A stretch of 39,002 bases of DNA from Pseudomonadota bacterium. GTDB lineage: Bacteria > Pseudomonadota > Alphaproteobacteria > Rhizobiales > Devosiaceae. A program made the translations under genes and the position numbers. How positions within the stretch are numbered: the first letter of the stretch is position 1; every line of letters begins with the position of its first letter. The notes under the pieces are model-generated. The model saw only the letters and a program-made list of their open reading frames with translations, had not been told where the DNA came from and did not search any database. Of the stretch, positions 1 to 9,429 are shown one piece after another. Where the stretch lies: contig JAEYTY010000020.1 in the NCBI GenBank assembly GCA_023433775.1, positions 1 to 39,002 of the forward strand. The letters are read 5' to 3'.

Positions 1-52
1 GCGCACCACCCGTCACGACGGCCACCTGGCCTTCAAGATCGATTTTGTTCAT
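1..52 (-). CDS. SDR family oxidoreductase, N-terminal fragment
   Basis: Only the first 17 codons lie in the window; the gene runs off the left edge. The visible N-terminus is MNKIDLEGQVAVVTGGA, which matches the first beta strand and the start of the TGxxxGxG dinucleotide-binding motif of short-chain dehydrogenases/reductases. The sequence GAGGAGG sits 5-11 bases upstream of the ATG at 52 and is a good ribosome binding site. It follows the flavoprotein gene on the same strand by 18 bases, so the two are probably co-transcribed. Substrate cannot be judged from this fragment. Confidence 0.7.
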   Translation of the reverse strand, partial: MNKIDLEGQVAVVTGGA

Positions 53-70
53 TCCGCCTCCTCGGCCCGT

Positions 71-1288
71 TCAGGGCTTTGTTCGTTCGAGATATTTTAC
101 CGCGCCCCGCCCCGCCGCCCGGCCGGTGGCAAGGCACGCGCTCAGCAGATAGCCGCCCGTCGGGGCTTCCCAATCGAGCATTTCACCAGCGACAAACACA
201 CCAGGCAGAGCCTTCAGCATGTAGTCGTCATCAATCCCGGCCCACTCGACCCCACCGGCAGTGGATATGGCCTCGTCCATGGGACGTGTTCGCAAAAGTT
301 TCAGCGGCAATGCCTTGATCGCCTCGGCCAGCGCCATTGGCTCCAGCCTTCCCGCGTCAGGCAAAACTTCACGCACCAGCCCGGCCTTCACTGCGTCGAG
401 CCCCGCCCCCTTGCGCAACCGGTTGGCCAGACTCTCCTTCGCCTTCTGCCGGGCCAGATCTGCCGCCAACCGTTCAACGCCCCGCCCCGGCGCAAGATCA
501 AGACTGAGCGTGACCTTGGCCGCGGCATCCAGCGCATCGCGAAGAGCCGCTGCGTGGGCATAAACGAGACTGCCTTCGATGCCCCAACGCGTAATGACGA
601 ATTCGCCCGCCACGCTGCCCGCAGGGCTTGTCGCCACCACCGATTTTACCGGCGCCCCGGCAAAGCGCTCTGCGAACACAGCGCTCCAGTCGGCCTCAAA
701 GCCACAATTGGCCGGACGGAGCGGGGCAACGCCCACATCCTTTTCCGCCAACCATGGCACCCAGGCACCATCCGAACCAAGTTTGGGCCAACTCGCCCCG
801 CCCAGCGCCAGGACAATGGCATCAAAGTCTTCGGTCTTCAGACCATCCGGCGTTTCAAACAGAGCCGATTTGCCCGAAAACCCCTTCCAGCGATGGCGCG
901 TGCGAAAGATCACACCCGCCTCTGCCAACCGCGCCAGCCAGGCTCGCAGGAGCGGCGAAGCTTTCATTGCCTTGGGGAACACACGCCCCGACGAGCCCAC
1001 GAAAGTCTCGACGCCCAGAGCAGCGCACCAGGCGACAACTGCTTTGTTGTCAAATTCATTCAGCGCCGCTGCCAGCCTGCCGTTAGCCGCGCCAAAGCGG
1101 GTGCCAAACCGGTCATCGTCTTCCGAATGGGTAATATTGAGCCCCGACTTTCCCGCCATCAGCAGCTTCCGCCCCACGGTCGGCATGGCCTCGAAAACCA
1201 CCACCTCATGGCCATGCCCGGTCACCATTTCTGCCGCCATCAGCCCGGCCGGGCCGCCTCCGATGATTGCTATGCGGCCCGCCGTCAT
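71..1288 (-). CDS. HI0933-like FAD-binding flavoprotein (TIGR03862-type)
   Basis: A 405-residue soluble flavoprotein. The N-terminus has a Rossmann motif IIGGGPAGLMAAE (GGGPAG at residues 10-15), followed by GKSGLNITHSE at 46-56, which occupies the place of the GRCNxTN motif in the HI0933/BaiN (YhiN) family. The C-terminus has the FAD-contacting TGGYLLSACLATGRAAG segment. The variant second motif and the length fit the TIGR03862 subgroup. The reaction of this subgroup is not established; members are usually named NAD(P)/FAD-dependent oxidoreductases or aminoacetone oxidase family proteins. The gene is in the same orientation as the SDR gene 18 bases downstream. Family assignment is strong, function is unknown. 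Confidence 0.85.
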   Translation of the reverse strand: MTAGRIAIIGGGPAGLMAAEMVTGHGHEVVVFEAMPTVGRKLLMAGKSGLNITHSEDDDRFGTRFGAANGRLAAALNEFDNKAVVAWCAALGVETFVGSSGRVFPKAMKASPLLRAWLARLAEAGVIFRTRHRWKGFSGKSALFETPDGLKTEDFDAIVLALGGASWPKLGSDGAWVPWLAEKDVGVAPLRPANCGFEADWSAVFAERFAGAPVKSVVATSPAGSVAGEFVITRWGIEGSLVYAHAAALRDALDAAAKVTLSLDLAPGRGVERLAADLARQKAKESLANRLRKGAGLDAVKAGLVREVLPDAGRLEPMALAEAIKALPLKLLRTRPMDEAISTAGGVEWAGIDDDYMLKALPGVFVAGEMLDWEAPTGGYLLSACLATGRAAGRGAVKYLERTKP

Positions 1289-1366
1289 ATGTGGTTCCTG
1301 GTCCTGTCAATTGCCCATGGGCATATCCCATGGGCGCCAGTCAGGACATTGCTTGCTGCGCTTATT

Positions 1367-2500
1367 CTACAAATTCACCCATTGCCCGGACTTGCCCGAA
1401 GCGATAATGGCGTCGCAGACGCGGTTGGTTTCGAGCGCTTCGCGGAACGTCGGCGCGGCAGGCTTGCCGGTCAGCAATCCATCGAGGAAATCCGCCACCT
1501 GATGGGTGAAGGAATGCTCATAACCGATGATCAGCCCGGGCACCCACCATTTGCCGAGATAGGGGTGATCGCCATCGGTGACCAGAATATCGGTCCAGCC
1601 GCGCTGTGCGCCGTCGACACCATGATCGAAGAACTGCACGCGGTTGAGATCTTCCAGATCCCAGGCCAGCGAACCCTTCTCGCCGTTGATTTCCAGCGTA
1701 TAGCCCGCCTTGTGGCCACGGGCATAACGGGTGGATTCGAAAGTCCCCATCGAGCCATTGGCAAAGCGGGCAATCACTGCTGCCGCGTCATCAATGCCAA
1801 CCTTCTTCATCTCGCCTGTCGTCGCGTCCTTGCGCTCCTTGACGAAGGTTTCGGTCATGGCGGTCAGCGAATTGATGCCGCCATTGATCCACAGCGCCGT
1901 GTCGAGACAATGCGCCAGCAGGTCACCCGTTACGCCGGAACCTGCCGCGTCAACATCCAGCCGCCATGTGGCGGCGCCACCCTGCGGCACGTCAGGCGAA
2001 ATCGTCCAGTCCTGCAGGAAATTGGCGCGATAGTGGAAAATGCGTCCGAGCCGCCCCTCATCCACCATCTGCTTGATAAGGCTCACTGCCGGCACGCGGC
2101 GATAATTGTACCAGACCATGTTGGCGACGCCGGCCTTCTCGACCGCCTCGACCATGGGCAGCGCCTCCGCGGCCGTACGCGCCAGCGGCTTTTCGCTGAG
2201 CACCATCTTGCCGGCCTTGGCAGCCGCAATGGCAATTTCGGCGTGCAGGTCATTGGGCACGCAGATATCGATCGCGTCGATATCGGCCCGCTCAACCATG
2301 TGGCGCCAGTCGCTTTCCTGGCTTTCATAGCCCCACGCATCGGCAAAGTGCCGGACCTTGCTGACATTGCGCGCCGCCACAGCCTTGAGCACCGGGCGAT
2401 AGCCGGTGTCGAAAAAGTGCGAGACATTGGCCCAGGCATTGGAGTGGGCACGAGCCATGAAGCCATAGCCGACCATGCCGATATTGAGTTGTTTGGTCAT
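1367..2500 (-). CDS. Gfo/Idh/MocA family NAD(P)-dependent oxidoreductase
   Basis: A 377-residue sugar or polyol dehydrogenase of the glucose-fructose oxidoreductase/inositol dehydrogenase/MocA family. The nucleotide-binding motif GYGFMA lies at about residues 11-16 and the EKP motif (SEKPLA), whose lysine is the family's catalytic residue, at about 103-105. I chose the ATG at 2500 because GGGGGAAG lies just upstream; an in-frame ATG 10 codons earlier lacks a better site and would extend the protein without family support. The gene lies 13 bases after the stop of the TIM-barrel isomerase on the same strand and is surely in the same operon. Such pairs act in oxidation/epimerisation of unusual sugars or inositols; the actual substrate is not visible. 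Confidence 0.9.
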   Translation of the reverse strand: MTKQLNIGMVGYGFMARAHSNAWANVSHFFDTGYRPVLKAVAARNVSKVRHFADAWGYESQESDWRHMVERADIDAIDICVPNDLHAEIAIAAAKAGKMVLSEKPLARTAAEALPMVEAVEKAGVANMVWYNYRRVPAVSLIKQMVDEGRLGRIFHYRANFLQDWTISPDVPQGGAATWRLDVDAAGSGVTGDLLAHCLDTALWINGGINSLTAMTETFVKERKDATTGEMKKVGIDDAAAVIARFANGSMGTFESTRYARGHKAGYTLEINGEKGSLAWDLEDLNRVQFFDHGVDGAQRGWTDILVTDGDHPYLGKWWVPGLIIGYEHSFTHQVADFLDGLLTGKPAAPTFREALETNRVCDAIIASGKSGQWVNL

Positions 2501-2513
2501 TTGCTCTTCCCCC

Positions 2514-3569
<1,056 letters not shown>

Positions 3570-3673
3570 GATTCCTCCCTGCCGATGTTCAGGGCTGCCT
3601 CCGGCATGGCTCATGCGGGGCCGCTCTTTTTGTGCCGTAGTCGGGGTTTAGCCCAGCAGGGGCCGATCATTCC

Positions 3674-3697
3674 GATACGGCGGTATCATTATGATAC
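3674..3697. promoter_or_regulatory. Candidate operator: alternating GATAC/GTATC half-sites
   Basis: The divergent intergenic region between the isomerase (start 3569, minus) and the MFS gene (start 3861, plus) carries three half-sites: GATAC at 3674-3678, GTATC at 3683-3687 and GATAC at 3693-3697. The last two are part of a perfect 15-base palindrome, GTATCATTATGATAC (3683-3697). Position and symmetry suggest a repressor or activator site that controls both directions. No regulator gene is adjacent in the window. The rest of 3570-3860 shows no other recognisable element. Confidence 0.5.
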
Positions 3698-3860
3698 GCG
3701 CATCTCAAAACGGCGCAATGGCTTTCCAGCGCACAATTCGGAAATCGCGTATTGGCGCATCATGCCCATCTCGGATGCTCAGCACTCGTCCGCGCCGCCG
3801 CCCTTTCACGAACCCGTGAAATGCTCTAGTGACGGTCACATCCTGGGGAGGAATTGGGGG

Positions 3861-5081
3861 ATGGCAAAGACTTCAGCGAAGACACCGGTCACGGCAATGC
3901 TGGGCGCCAGCATGTTTTTCTCGGGCGTGACCTTTGCCAGCACCCTGCCCTATGGCGCCATTGTCGGCATTGAGACGCTGGGCATGACCAATGCCAACTA
4001 CGCCTTTCTCGTCTCCTTTGGCGCCCTCGTCGGCGCTGTAGTCTCGGTGCTTATCGGCTATATATCGGACCGGCTGCATGATCGGCGCATCCTTGTCCTG
4101 ATTGCTGCGGCGGCTGGCACCCTGGGCTATGGGCTTATCTACCTCTTCCGCAACGAATTGGCCTTTGTCATCGCCATTGGCGTCATCATGCCTTTCGGCC
4201 TCGCCATGTTCTCGCAGAACTTCGCTTTTGTCCGCGTCTTCTATCACGCGCACAACCCAGCCCGGGCCGACTTCATGGTCTCTGCCATGCGCACAATTTT
4301 TGCGCTGGCATGGGTCGTCGTGCCGCCAATTGCCGGCTTTGTTGCCGCGCAATATTCGGTCTTCGACGTCTACCTGCTGGCCGCGCTTGCCTACGCCGCC
4401 TGTGGCTGCGTGTTTCTCTTCATGATGCGCGATCCGGCCACCCGCGTCGCCGCCACGCCCATCGTCAAGCGCGAACCCGGCACCAGGGCCGGCCTGCCGG
4501 GTCACATCATCAGCGGCATTGTCGGCATCGTCGTTATTTCGGTGTCCATGCGCCTGGTTGGTCTTGCCATGCCGCTGTCGATCATTACCCGGCTCGATGG
4601 CACCCTCGCCGATGTGGGCATCTATGCCGGCATAGCCGCGGCGCTTGAAATCCCTTTCATGCTCATGTGGGGCTGGCTCGGCTCGAGGCTCCCCCGCGAA
4701 ACCATCATCATCGGCAATGCGCTGCTCTTCGCGCTCTATGTGGTCCTCGTGTCCCAGGCACAGAGCGTCACTGATGTGTTCTGGCTGCAGGGCCTCAACG
4801 GCATCGCCACCGCCGCCCTGCTCTCCATCACGATCAGCTATCTTCAGGATGCCATCAAGGGGCGGGTCGGGCTCTCGACTTCACTGATGGACGTCACCTC
4901 CATCAGCGCCACCCTGCTGGGCGCCTTCGCCTTTGGCGTGCTCAGCAGTGGCGGGAACTACCAGCTGACCTTGCTCGTCGCTGCCGCCATATCCGGCCTT
5001 GGCGCGCTGATCATGCTGTCGGGCAATCTCGGCCATCTCCGCAAAGCCCAGCTAGAAGCAGGAGCGATGCCAACTCAGTAA
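3861..5081 (+). CDS. MFS transporter, sugar efflux (SET)-like
   Basis: A 406-residue inner-membrane transporter with about twelve hydrophobic segments. The loop after helix 2 has SDRLHDRR, the family-A-like motif of the major facilitator superfamily, and the segment MRTIFALAWVVVPPIAG closely resembles the SetA/SetB sugar efflux transporters of enteric bacteria. The start at 3861 is preceded by GGGGAGGAATTGGGGG; the open frame extends upstream through the promoter region but has no coding support there. It is divergent from the isomerase/dehydrogenase pair and probably shares their regulator. Its stop overlaps the convergent PPOX gene by seven bases. Transport direction and substrate are inference. 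Confidence 0.85.
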   Translation: MAKTSAKTPVTAMLGASMFFSGVTFASTLPYGAIVGIETLGMTNANYAFLVSFGALVGAVVSVLIGYISDRLHDRRILVLIAAAAGTLGYGLIYLFRNELAFVIAIGVIMPFGLAMFSQNFAFVRVFYHAHNPARADFMVSAMRTIFALAWVVVPPIAGFVAAQYSVFDVYLLAALAYAACGCVFLFMMRDPATRVAATPIVKREPGTRAGLPGHIISGIVGIVVISVSMRLVGLAMPLSIITRLDGTLADVGIYAGIAAALEIPFMLMWGWLGSRLPRETIIIGNALLFALYVVLVSQAQSVTDVFWLQGLNGIATAALLSITISYLQDAIKGRVGLSTSLMDVTSISATLLGAFAFGVLSSGGNYQLTLLVAAAISGLGALIMLSGNLGHLRKAQLEAGAMPTQ

Positions 5082-5725
5082 AGCGAGGTCTTGTAGTCCT
5101 CTTCCAAACCCTCATCGAGCTTGCGCATTGCCTCGTTGTCGGTCGGCGCGGCATTGGTCTGATCAAGAATGATCTTCATCAGCGATGGCATCTCGCTGCG
5201 GTTCTGGAACTGCTCGGGATTCCACAATTGCGAACGCCGGAACGCCTTGGCGCAATGGATGAAAACCTCTTCCACCCGCACAATGATAGCCAGCCGTGGC
5301 GGACGCTTATTGACGATCATGCTGCCGAGAATTGCGGGATCGGTGACAAGGCTCGCACGCCCGTTAACCCGCATTGTGTCGTCAAAACCGGGAATGATGA
5401 ACAGCAGACCGACATTGGGATTGGCAATGATATTGGCCAGACTGTCGAGCCGGTTATTGCCCGGCCGATCCGGAATGGCCAGTGTGCGCTCATCAAGGAT
5501 CTGTACGAAGCCCGGCAGATCACCGCGCGGGCTGACATCAGCCTTGCAGTCCAGATTTTGCGTTCCGATGCAAAGGAAAGGCGAGCGCCGGATAAATTCC
5601 TGTGCATTCTTGTCGAGAAAATTCTGGCTCTTCACCAGCGCCAGATCATGCGTGGCAGGAAACAAGGCACGAAGCGACTGCTCATCGCGCACCATGAATT
5701 CCGGTTTGATCGCAAATTCACTCAT
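5075..5725 (-). CDS. Pyridoxamine 5'-phosphate oxidase family protein (TIGR04025-like)
   Basis: A 216-residue flavin-binding split-barrel protein. The segments DVSPRGDLPGFVQILDERT and DSLANIIANPNVGLLFIIPG are typical of the PPOX-class DR_2398/MSMEG_1061 group (TIGR04025), which bind FMN or a related flavin. The start at 5725 (MSEFAIKPEF) has GAGGGG a few bases upstream; another in-frame ATG lies 12 codons further up without a good site. The tail overlaps the end of the convergent MFS gene by seven bases. The substrate of this group is unknown. The divergent neighbour encodes a DUF3237 protein, so a small redox function is possible but unproven. Confidence 0.85.
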   Translation of the reverse strand: MSEFAIKPEFMVRDEQSLRALFPATHDLALVKSQNFLDKNAQEFIRRSPFLCIGTQNLDCKADVSPRGDLPGFVQILDERTLAIPDRPGNNRLDSLANIIANPNVGLLFIIPGFDDTMRVNGRASLVTDPAILGSMIVNKRPPRLAIIVRVEEVFIHCAKAFRRSQLWNPEQFQNRSEMPSLMKIILDQTNAAPTDNEAMRKLDEGLEEDYKTSLY

Positions 5726-5788
5726 TCCACATCCCCTCAACGCCATTGGCGGCATGACCATTTAGAAGGTCTTATGCACACGCCAGAA

Positions 5789-5808
5789 TTTGAGTTACGT
5801 ACCTCAAA
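5789..5808. promoter_or_regulatory. Candidate operator dyad TTTGAG-N8-CTCAAA
   Basis: A perfect inverted repeat with 6-base arms (TTTGAG at 5789-5794, CTCAAA at 5803-5808) in the 187-base divergent region between the PPOX gene and the DUF3237 gene. The spacer TTACGTAC contains its own small palindrome. Location suggests a transcription factor site; the factor is not identifiable. Confidence 0.35.
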
Positions 5809-5912
5809 AATGTTCGACGGGCAATGTGCACCTGCACGCCTTCCAGAAAATCAGCGCAACGGGCACCGGTTCGCGCTAAAAGCACCACAACAATATCGAC
5901 CGGGGCCGCCAC

Positions 5913-6383
5913 ATGCCGCAAAAACTTCCAACGCCAACGCTCACCTATTTCTGCACGCTTGAGGTCGAACTGACCAAGCCCCTGGCCTTCGGTCAGGGTC
6001 GCGAAGGCATTAAGCGCACCATCCCCATCCGCGGCGGCCGCGTCACCGGCCCGAACATCTCGGGAAAAATCCACGATTATGGCGCTGATTGGCAAACCCT
6101 GCTGCATGGCGATGTCTTCGGCATCGACGCCCGCTATGTGTTTGAAACCGACGATGGCGCAATCATCGAAATCCGCGACAGCGGTTACCGTCATGGCCCC
6201 AGGGACGTGATGGAAAAACTGGCCTCAGGTCAGACCGTCCCGCCCGATGCCTACTACATGCGCACCGCCACTAGGCTTGAAACCGCGCATCCGGACTATG
6301 CCTGGGTGAACAAAACCATGTTTGTGAGCACCGGCGCGCGTCTGGCCAGTTCCGTTCAGATCGACATCTACGCCATCGGCTAG
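5913..6383 (+). CDS. DUF3237 domain-containing protein
   Basis: A 156-residue protein covering a complete DUF3237 domain. Characteristic segments are IPIRGGRVTGPNISGKI, GADWQTLLHGDV, the IIEIRDSGYRHGP strand and the C-terminal WVNKTMFVSTGAR. The family folds as a beta barrel and has no established reaction. There is no signal peptide, so it is probably cytoplasmic. The ribosome binding site is weak. It lies 101 bases upstream of an FAD monooxygenase on the same strand, so both may be transcribed from the same divergent promoter region and act on the same aromatic compound; that link is inference. Confidence 0.85.
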   Translation: MPQKLPTPTLTYFCTLEVELTKPLAFGQGREGIKRTIPIRGGRVTGPNISGKIHDYGADWQTLLHGDVFGIDARYVFETDDGAIIEIRDSGYRHGPRDVMEKLASGQTVPPDAYYMRTATRLETAHPDYAWVNKTMFVSTGARLASSVQIDIYAIG

Positions 6384-6484
6384 GCCCGGCCGCATCACAT
6401 TCGTCGCGGACGATTGGACAGACGTGCGCTGTTTGTCTAAGCACCTTGCCGACATTGATTATATGCGTGGTTTCCGGGGGGCCT

Positions 6485-7771
6485 ATGTCTAACAAGAAGA
6501 TCCTGATCGCCGGTGGAGGCATCGGCGGGCTGGCGCTGGGCCTTACCCTGCACCAGCTCGGCGTTCCCTTTACGGTGTTCGAGTCCGTCCGCGAACTCGC
6601 CCCGCTCGGCGTCGGCATCAATCTGCAGCCCAATGCGGTCCGCGAACTTTACGATCTCGGCATCGGCCCCGACGAATTGAACAAGGTCGGCATTCCCTCG
6701 CGCGAATGGGCCCTCGTCGGCCTTAATGGCAACGACATCTATTCCGAACCACGCGGCATCGGCGCCGGCTACAAATGGCCGCAATATTCGGTCCATCGCG
6801 GCGAATTGCACATGCTGCTCTATCGCACCCTTGTTGCCCGGGCCGGCAAGGACAGCGTCAGGCTGGGCCACAAGGTCACCGACTATGCCATCAATCCCGA
6901 TGGCAGCGTGACGGCGACAATCGACCGCGCCGATGGCCAAAAGATCACCGAAACGGCGACGATCCTGGTCGGCGCCGATGGCATTCACTCCAGTGTCCGC
7001 GCCCGGATGCATCCCGACCAGCCGCCCATCCACTGGGGTGGCGCCATCATGTGGCGTGGCACCACCAAGGGCAAACCAATCCGCACCGAATGCTCCTTTG
7101 TCGGCCTCGGCACCCATCGCCACCGCATCGTCTTCTACCCCATTTCGCCGGCTGACCCGGAAACCGGGCTCGCCAGCATCAACTGGATCGCTGAGCGCAC
7201 CATGGATGCCAGCGAGGGTTACAAGATCAATGGCTGGTTCCGCCCCGTCGAGATCGACGAGTTCATCCACCACTTTGCCGACTGGTCTTACGACTGGCTC
7301 GACGTTCCCGAACTGCTGCGCAATGCCGACGTGGCCTACGAAAACCCGATGATTGACCGCGACCCTGTCTCCACCTGGCAGGATGGTCCGGTCGTGCTGA
7401 TGGGCGACGCCGCCCACGCCATGTATCCAACCGGCTCCAATGGCGCGAGCCAGGCCATAGTCGACGCCCGCCAGCTTGGCGCCGCCATGCTCGAACATGG
7501 CGTCACAGAGGCAGCTCTCTCTGCCTACGACCAGAAGCTCTGCGGCCCCATTTCCGAACTGATCCTGCGCAATCGCGGCGCCGGCCCCTTTGGCCTGCTG
7601 AACCTTGTCGATGAGCGTTGCGGCGGCGTCTTCGACGCCATCGACGACGTCATCCCGGCAGAAGAGCGCAACAGCTTCATGGAAAAATACAAGAAAGCCG
7701 CCGGCTTCGCCGTGGAGCAGCTCAATTCCGCCCCCCCAACCATTGCCGAAAACGCCAAAGTCGCGGTCTGA
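6485..7771 (+). CDS. FAD-dependent monooxygenase (salicylate/3-hydroxybenzoate hydroxylase-like)
   Basis: A 428-residue class A flavoprotein monooxygenase. The N-terminus MSNKKILIAGGGIGGLALGL has the GxGxxG FAD motif, the middle has ILVGADGIHSSVR (the DG motif), and VVLMGDAAHAMYPTGSNGAS is the GD motif contacting FAD ribityl and the substrate channel. These three motifs together define the para-hydroxybenzoate-hydroxylase fold, so hydroxylation of an aromatic compound with NAD(P)H and oxygen is likely. I chose the ATG at 6485 because CGGGGGG precedes it; an upstream in-frame ATG at 6446 adds 13 residues before the glycine motif. A strong terminator follows at 7785. Confidence 0.88.
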   Translation: MSNKKILIAGGGIGGLALGLTLHQLGVPFTVFESVRELAPLGVGINLQPNAVRELYDLGIGPDELNKVGIPSREWALVGLNGNDIYSEPRGIGAGYKWPQYSVHRGELHMLLYRTLVARAGKDSVRLGHKVTDYAINPDGSVTATIDRADGQKITETATILVGADGIHSSVRARMHPDQPPIHWGGAIMWRGTTKGKPIRTECSFVGLGTHRHRIVFYPISPADPETGLASINWIAERTMDASEGYKINGWFRPVEIDEFIHHFADWSYDWLDVPELLRNADVAYENPMIDRDPVSTWQDGPVVLMGDAAHAMYPTGSNGASQAIVDARQLGAAMLEHGVTEAALSAYDQKLCGPISELILRNRGAGPFGLLNLVDERCGGVFDAIDDVIPAEERNSFMEKYKKAAGFAVEQLNSAPPTIAENAKVAV

Positions 7772-7784
7772 TCCGCACAAAAGC

Positions 7785-7817
7785 AAACCCCGGAAACCTT
7801 GAAGGTTTCCGGGGTTT
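7785..7817. terminator. Bidirectional intrinsic terminator
   Basis: Perfect inverted repeat with 16-base arms: AAACCCCGGAAACCTT (7785-7800) and its complement at 7802-7817, with A-run on one side and T-run on the other. It lies between the monooxygenase (plus) and the tRNA gene (minus) and can terminate both transcripts. Confidence 0.85.
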
Positions 7818-7822
7818 AAAAC

Positions 7823-7899
7823 TGGTAGCGAAGCCCAGATTCGAACTGGGGACACACGGATTATGATTCCGTTGCTCTAACCAACTGAGCTACTCCGCC
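7823..7899 (-). tRNA. tRNA-Met (anticodon CAT)
   Basis: A complete 77-base cloverleaf including encoded CCA. Acceptor GGCGGAG pairs with CTTCGCT (two G-U pairs), the D arm has GCTC...GAGC, the anticodon arm is ACGGA-ATCATAA-TCCGT, and the T arm is CCCAG-TTCGAAT-CTGGG. The anticodon is CAT. The acceptor starts with a paired G1-T72-type position and the D loop AGTTGGTTA is elongator-like, so it is not the initiator. The alternative is tRNA-Ile2 with a lysidine-modified C34; similarity to rhizobial elongator tRNA-Met makes Met more likely. Confidence 0.9.
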
Positions 7900-7959
7900 C
7901 CAAGGGGCCTCCGGCTTGCGCCGAAGTCGCGCCTTACTAAGGTTTGCCGGCTCCGTCTG

Positions 7960-9429
7960 TCAAGACGTGCCATGTCCGGCCACGGACTTTTTCAGCCCTT
8001 CCGCCGCATCGCGGATCAAAGCCAGGTCGTCTTCAAACCGCGCCCGCTCACGAAGCCGTCCTTCAGCGTCCGGTATGCGGAGTAGATAGGAAGGGTGATT
8101 GGTCACAAATAAGAGCACACCATCGCCCAGTTCGATTGGCCGCCCACGCAGGGCGCTGATTTTTATGTCTTTTTTCTCCAGCAGACTTTGAGCGGCGCTG
8201 GCGCCAAGGGCGACGACAATCTTTGGCTTCACCATTGCCAATTCCAGGTTGAGCCAGAATTTGCAGGCCTGGATTTCTCCGCCATCCGGCCTCTGGTGAA
8301 TGCGCCGCTTTCCACGGGGGATGAATTTGAAATGCTTCACCGCATTGGTGACATAGACCCGTCGCCGGTCGATTCCGGCATTTTTGATAGCATCGTCAAA
8401 CACTTGCCCCGCCGGACCAACAAAGGGCCGGCCTGCCAGATCTTCCTGGTCACCCGGCTGTTCACCAACGAACAGGAGGTCCGCATCCGCCGGACCTTCG
8501 CCGAATACCGCCTGTGTGGCCTGTTCGTAGAGAGGGCAGCGACGGCAATTCTGCACCGCTTCGCGCGCCGCCGTGAGCGAGTTAATCTCCCGATATTGCT
8601 CAACTTCCGGCTCCCGGGCCTTGCGGCGGAGGTGATGCGCCGGGGGTTGGCTGGCGGCGCGTTCGATCATTGCCTCCTTCAAGGATTTTGCTTGGCGGAT
8701 CAATGGTTTAATGCGCTCTGCCTCGGGAAGGTTTCGCCAATATTTGACCGGCATCTCAGATTTCATCATCGAAACCTTGAGCCGCGCGGGGTTGAAGATG
8801 GAGCTGTAATAGGTCTTCCAGTCCTCCTCCACGAGGTCGTCGGCCGGCACATCCTTCTTGTTCCCGCCCGGCCCGAAACTCAGATTTTGCGTGTCCCACC
8901 AGGCACTTGCATAGGGCGTAACAATGCCCCAATGCATCCCGGCAAAGCGTCGCGCAAAGAAGGGCGCCGTGGCTTCGAGCGTATAATGCTCGGGCTCAAA
9001 CCAGGCCACAAAGCGCTCCTGCCCTCCATCGTCATGGAAGGATCTGAAGCGCACAAAGGCCTTCATTTTATGGCTGTCCCGACGCACCGCCGAGGCCATT
9101 AATGTGAGCAGACTGTTATCCCTGTCCGCCGCGTTAAGCAGGAGAGTGCTATCATTTTGCTGACGCCACAGCAGCCGATAGAGAATGGCGAAGCGTTGCG
9201 GGTCGGAATGCTGAATTGCTGACTCTCCGAGCGCGATAAAAGCGCGCGAAACGCGCCCCACCGCACCGGCTTGAGCGACAGGCAAATCACCCTCTTCGCC
9301 AAAAAGATCGGCTGAGGGACCGACCTGCCAGGTGATATCCTCCGGCCGCACTCCGGCAAGCAGCAGGTCGCGCGCATGGCCCCGCCATTCGTCAAAATCA
9401 TTCTGGCTTTGAAGGCTGACGCGCCGCAT
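7960..9429 (-). CDS. DUF4130 - UdgX family uracil-DNA binding protein fusion
   Basis: A 489-residue two-domain DNA-repair protein. Residues 1 to about 250 form a DUF4130 domain (TIGR03915-like, see FRSFHDDGGQERFVAWFEP and YYSSIFNPARLKVSMMKSEMP). Residues from about 275 form a family 4-like uracil-DNA glycosylase domain with GEQPGDQED (322-330), CRRC (295-298), C389 and NHPS (444-447). The insertion GKRRIHQRP at 373-381 contains KRRIH, the hallmark of UdgX; its histidine (here H378) forms a covalent bond with the deoxyribose at the uracil site in the mycobacterial protein. The ATG overlaps the stop of the radical SAM gene (TGATG), so translation is coupled. The role of the DUF4130 half is unknown. 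Confidence 0.93.
   Translation of the reverse strand: MRRVSLQSQNDFDEWRGHARDLLLAGVRPEDITWQVGPSADLFGEEGDLPVAQAGAVGRVSRAFIALGESAIQHSDPQRFAILYRLLWRQQNDSTLLLNAADRDNSLLTLMASAVRRDSHKMKAFVRFRSFHDDGGQERFVAWFEPEHYTLEATAPFFARRFAGMHWGIVTPYASAWWDTQNLSFGPGGNKKDVPADDLVEEDWKTYYSSIFNPARLKVSMMKSEMPVKYWRNLPEAERIKPLIRQAKSLKEAMIERAASQPPAHHLRRKAREPEVEQYREINSLTAAREAVQNCRRCPLYEQATQAVFGEGPADADLLFVGEQPGDQEDLAGRPFVGPAGQVFDDAIKNAGIDRRRVYVTNAVKHFKFIPRGKRRIHQRPDGGEIQACKFWLNLELAMVKPKIVVALGASAAQSLLEKKDIKISALRGRPIELGDGVLLFVTNHPSYLLRIPDAEGRLRERARFEDDLALIRDAAEGLKKSVAGHGTS

Noticed and set aside
69..84. GTTC...GTTC pair near the left end, resembling a LexA box
   Set aside because: The spacer is 8 rather than 7 bases and it lies within or at the end of a coding region.
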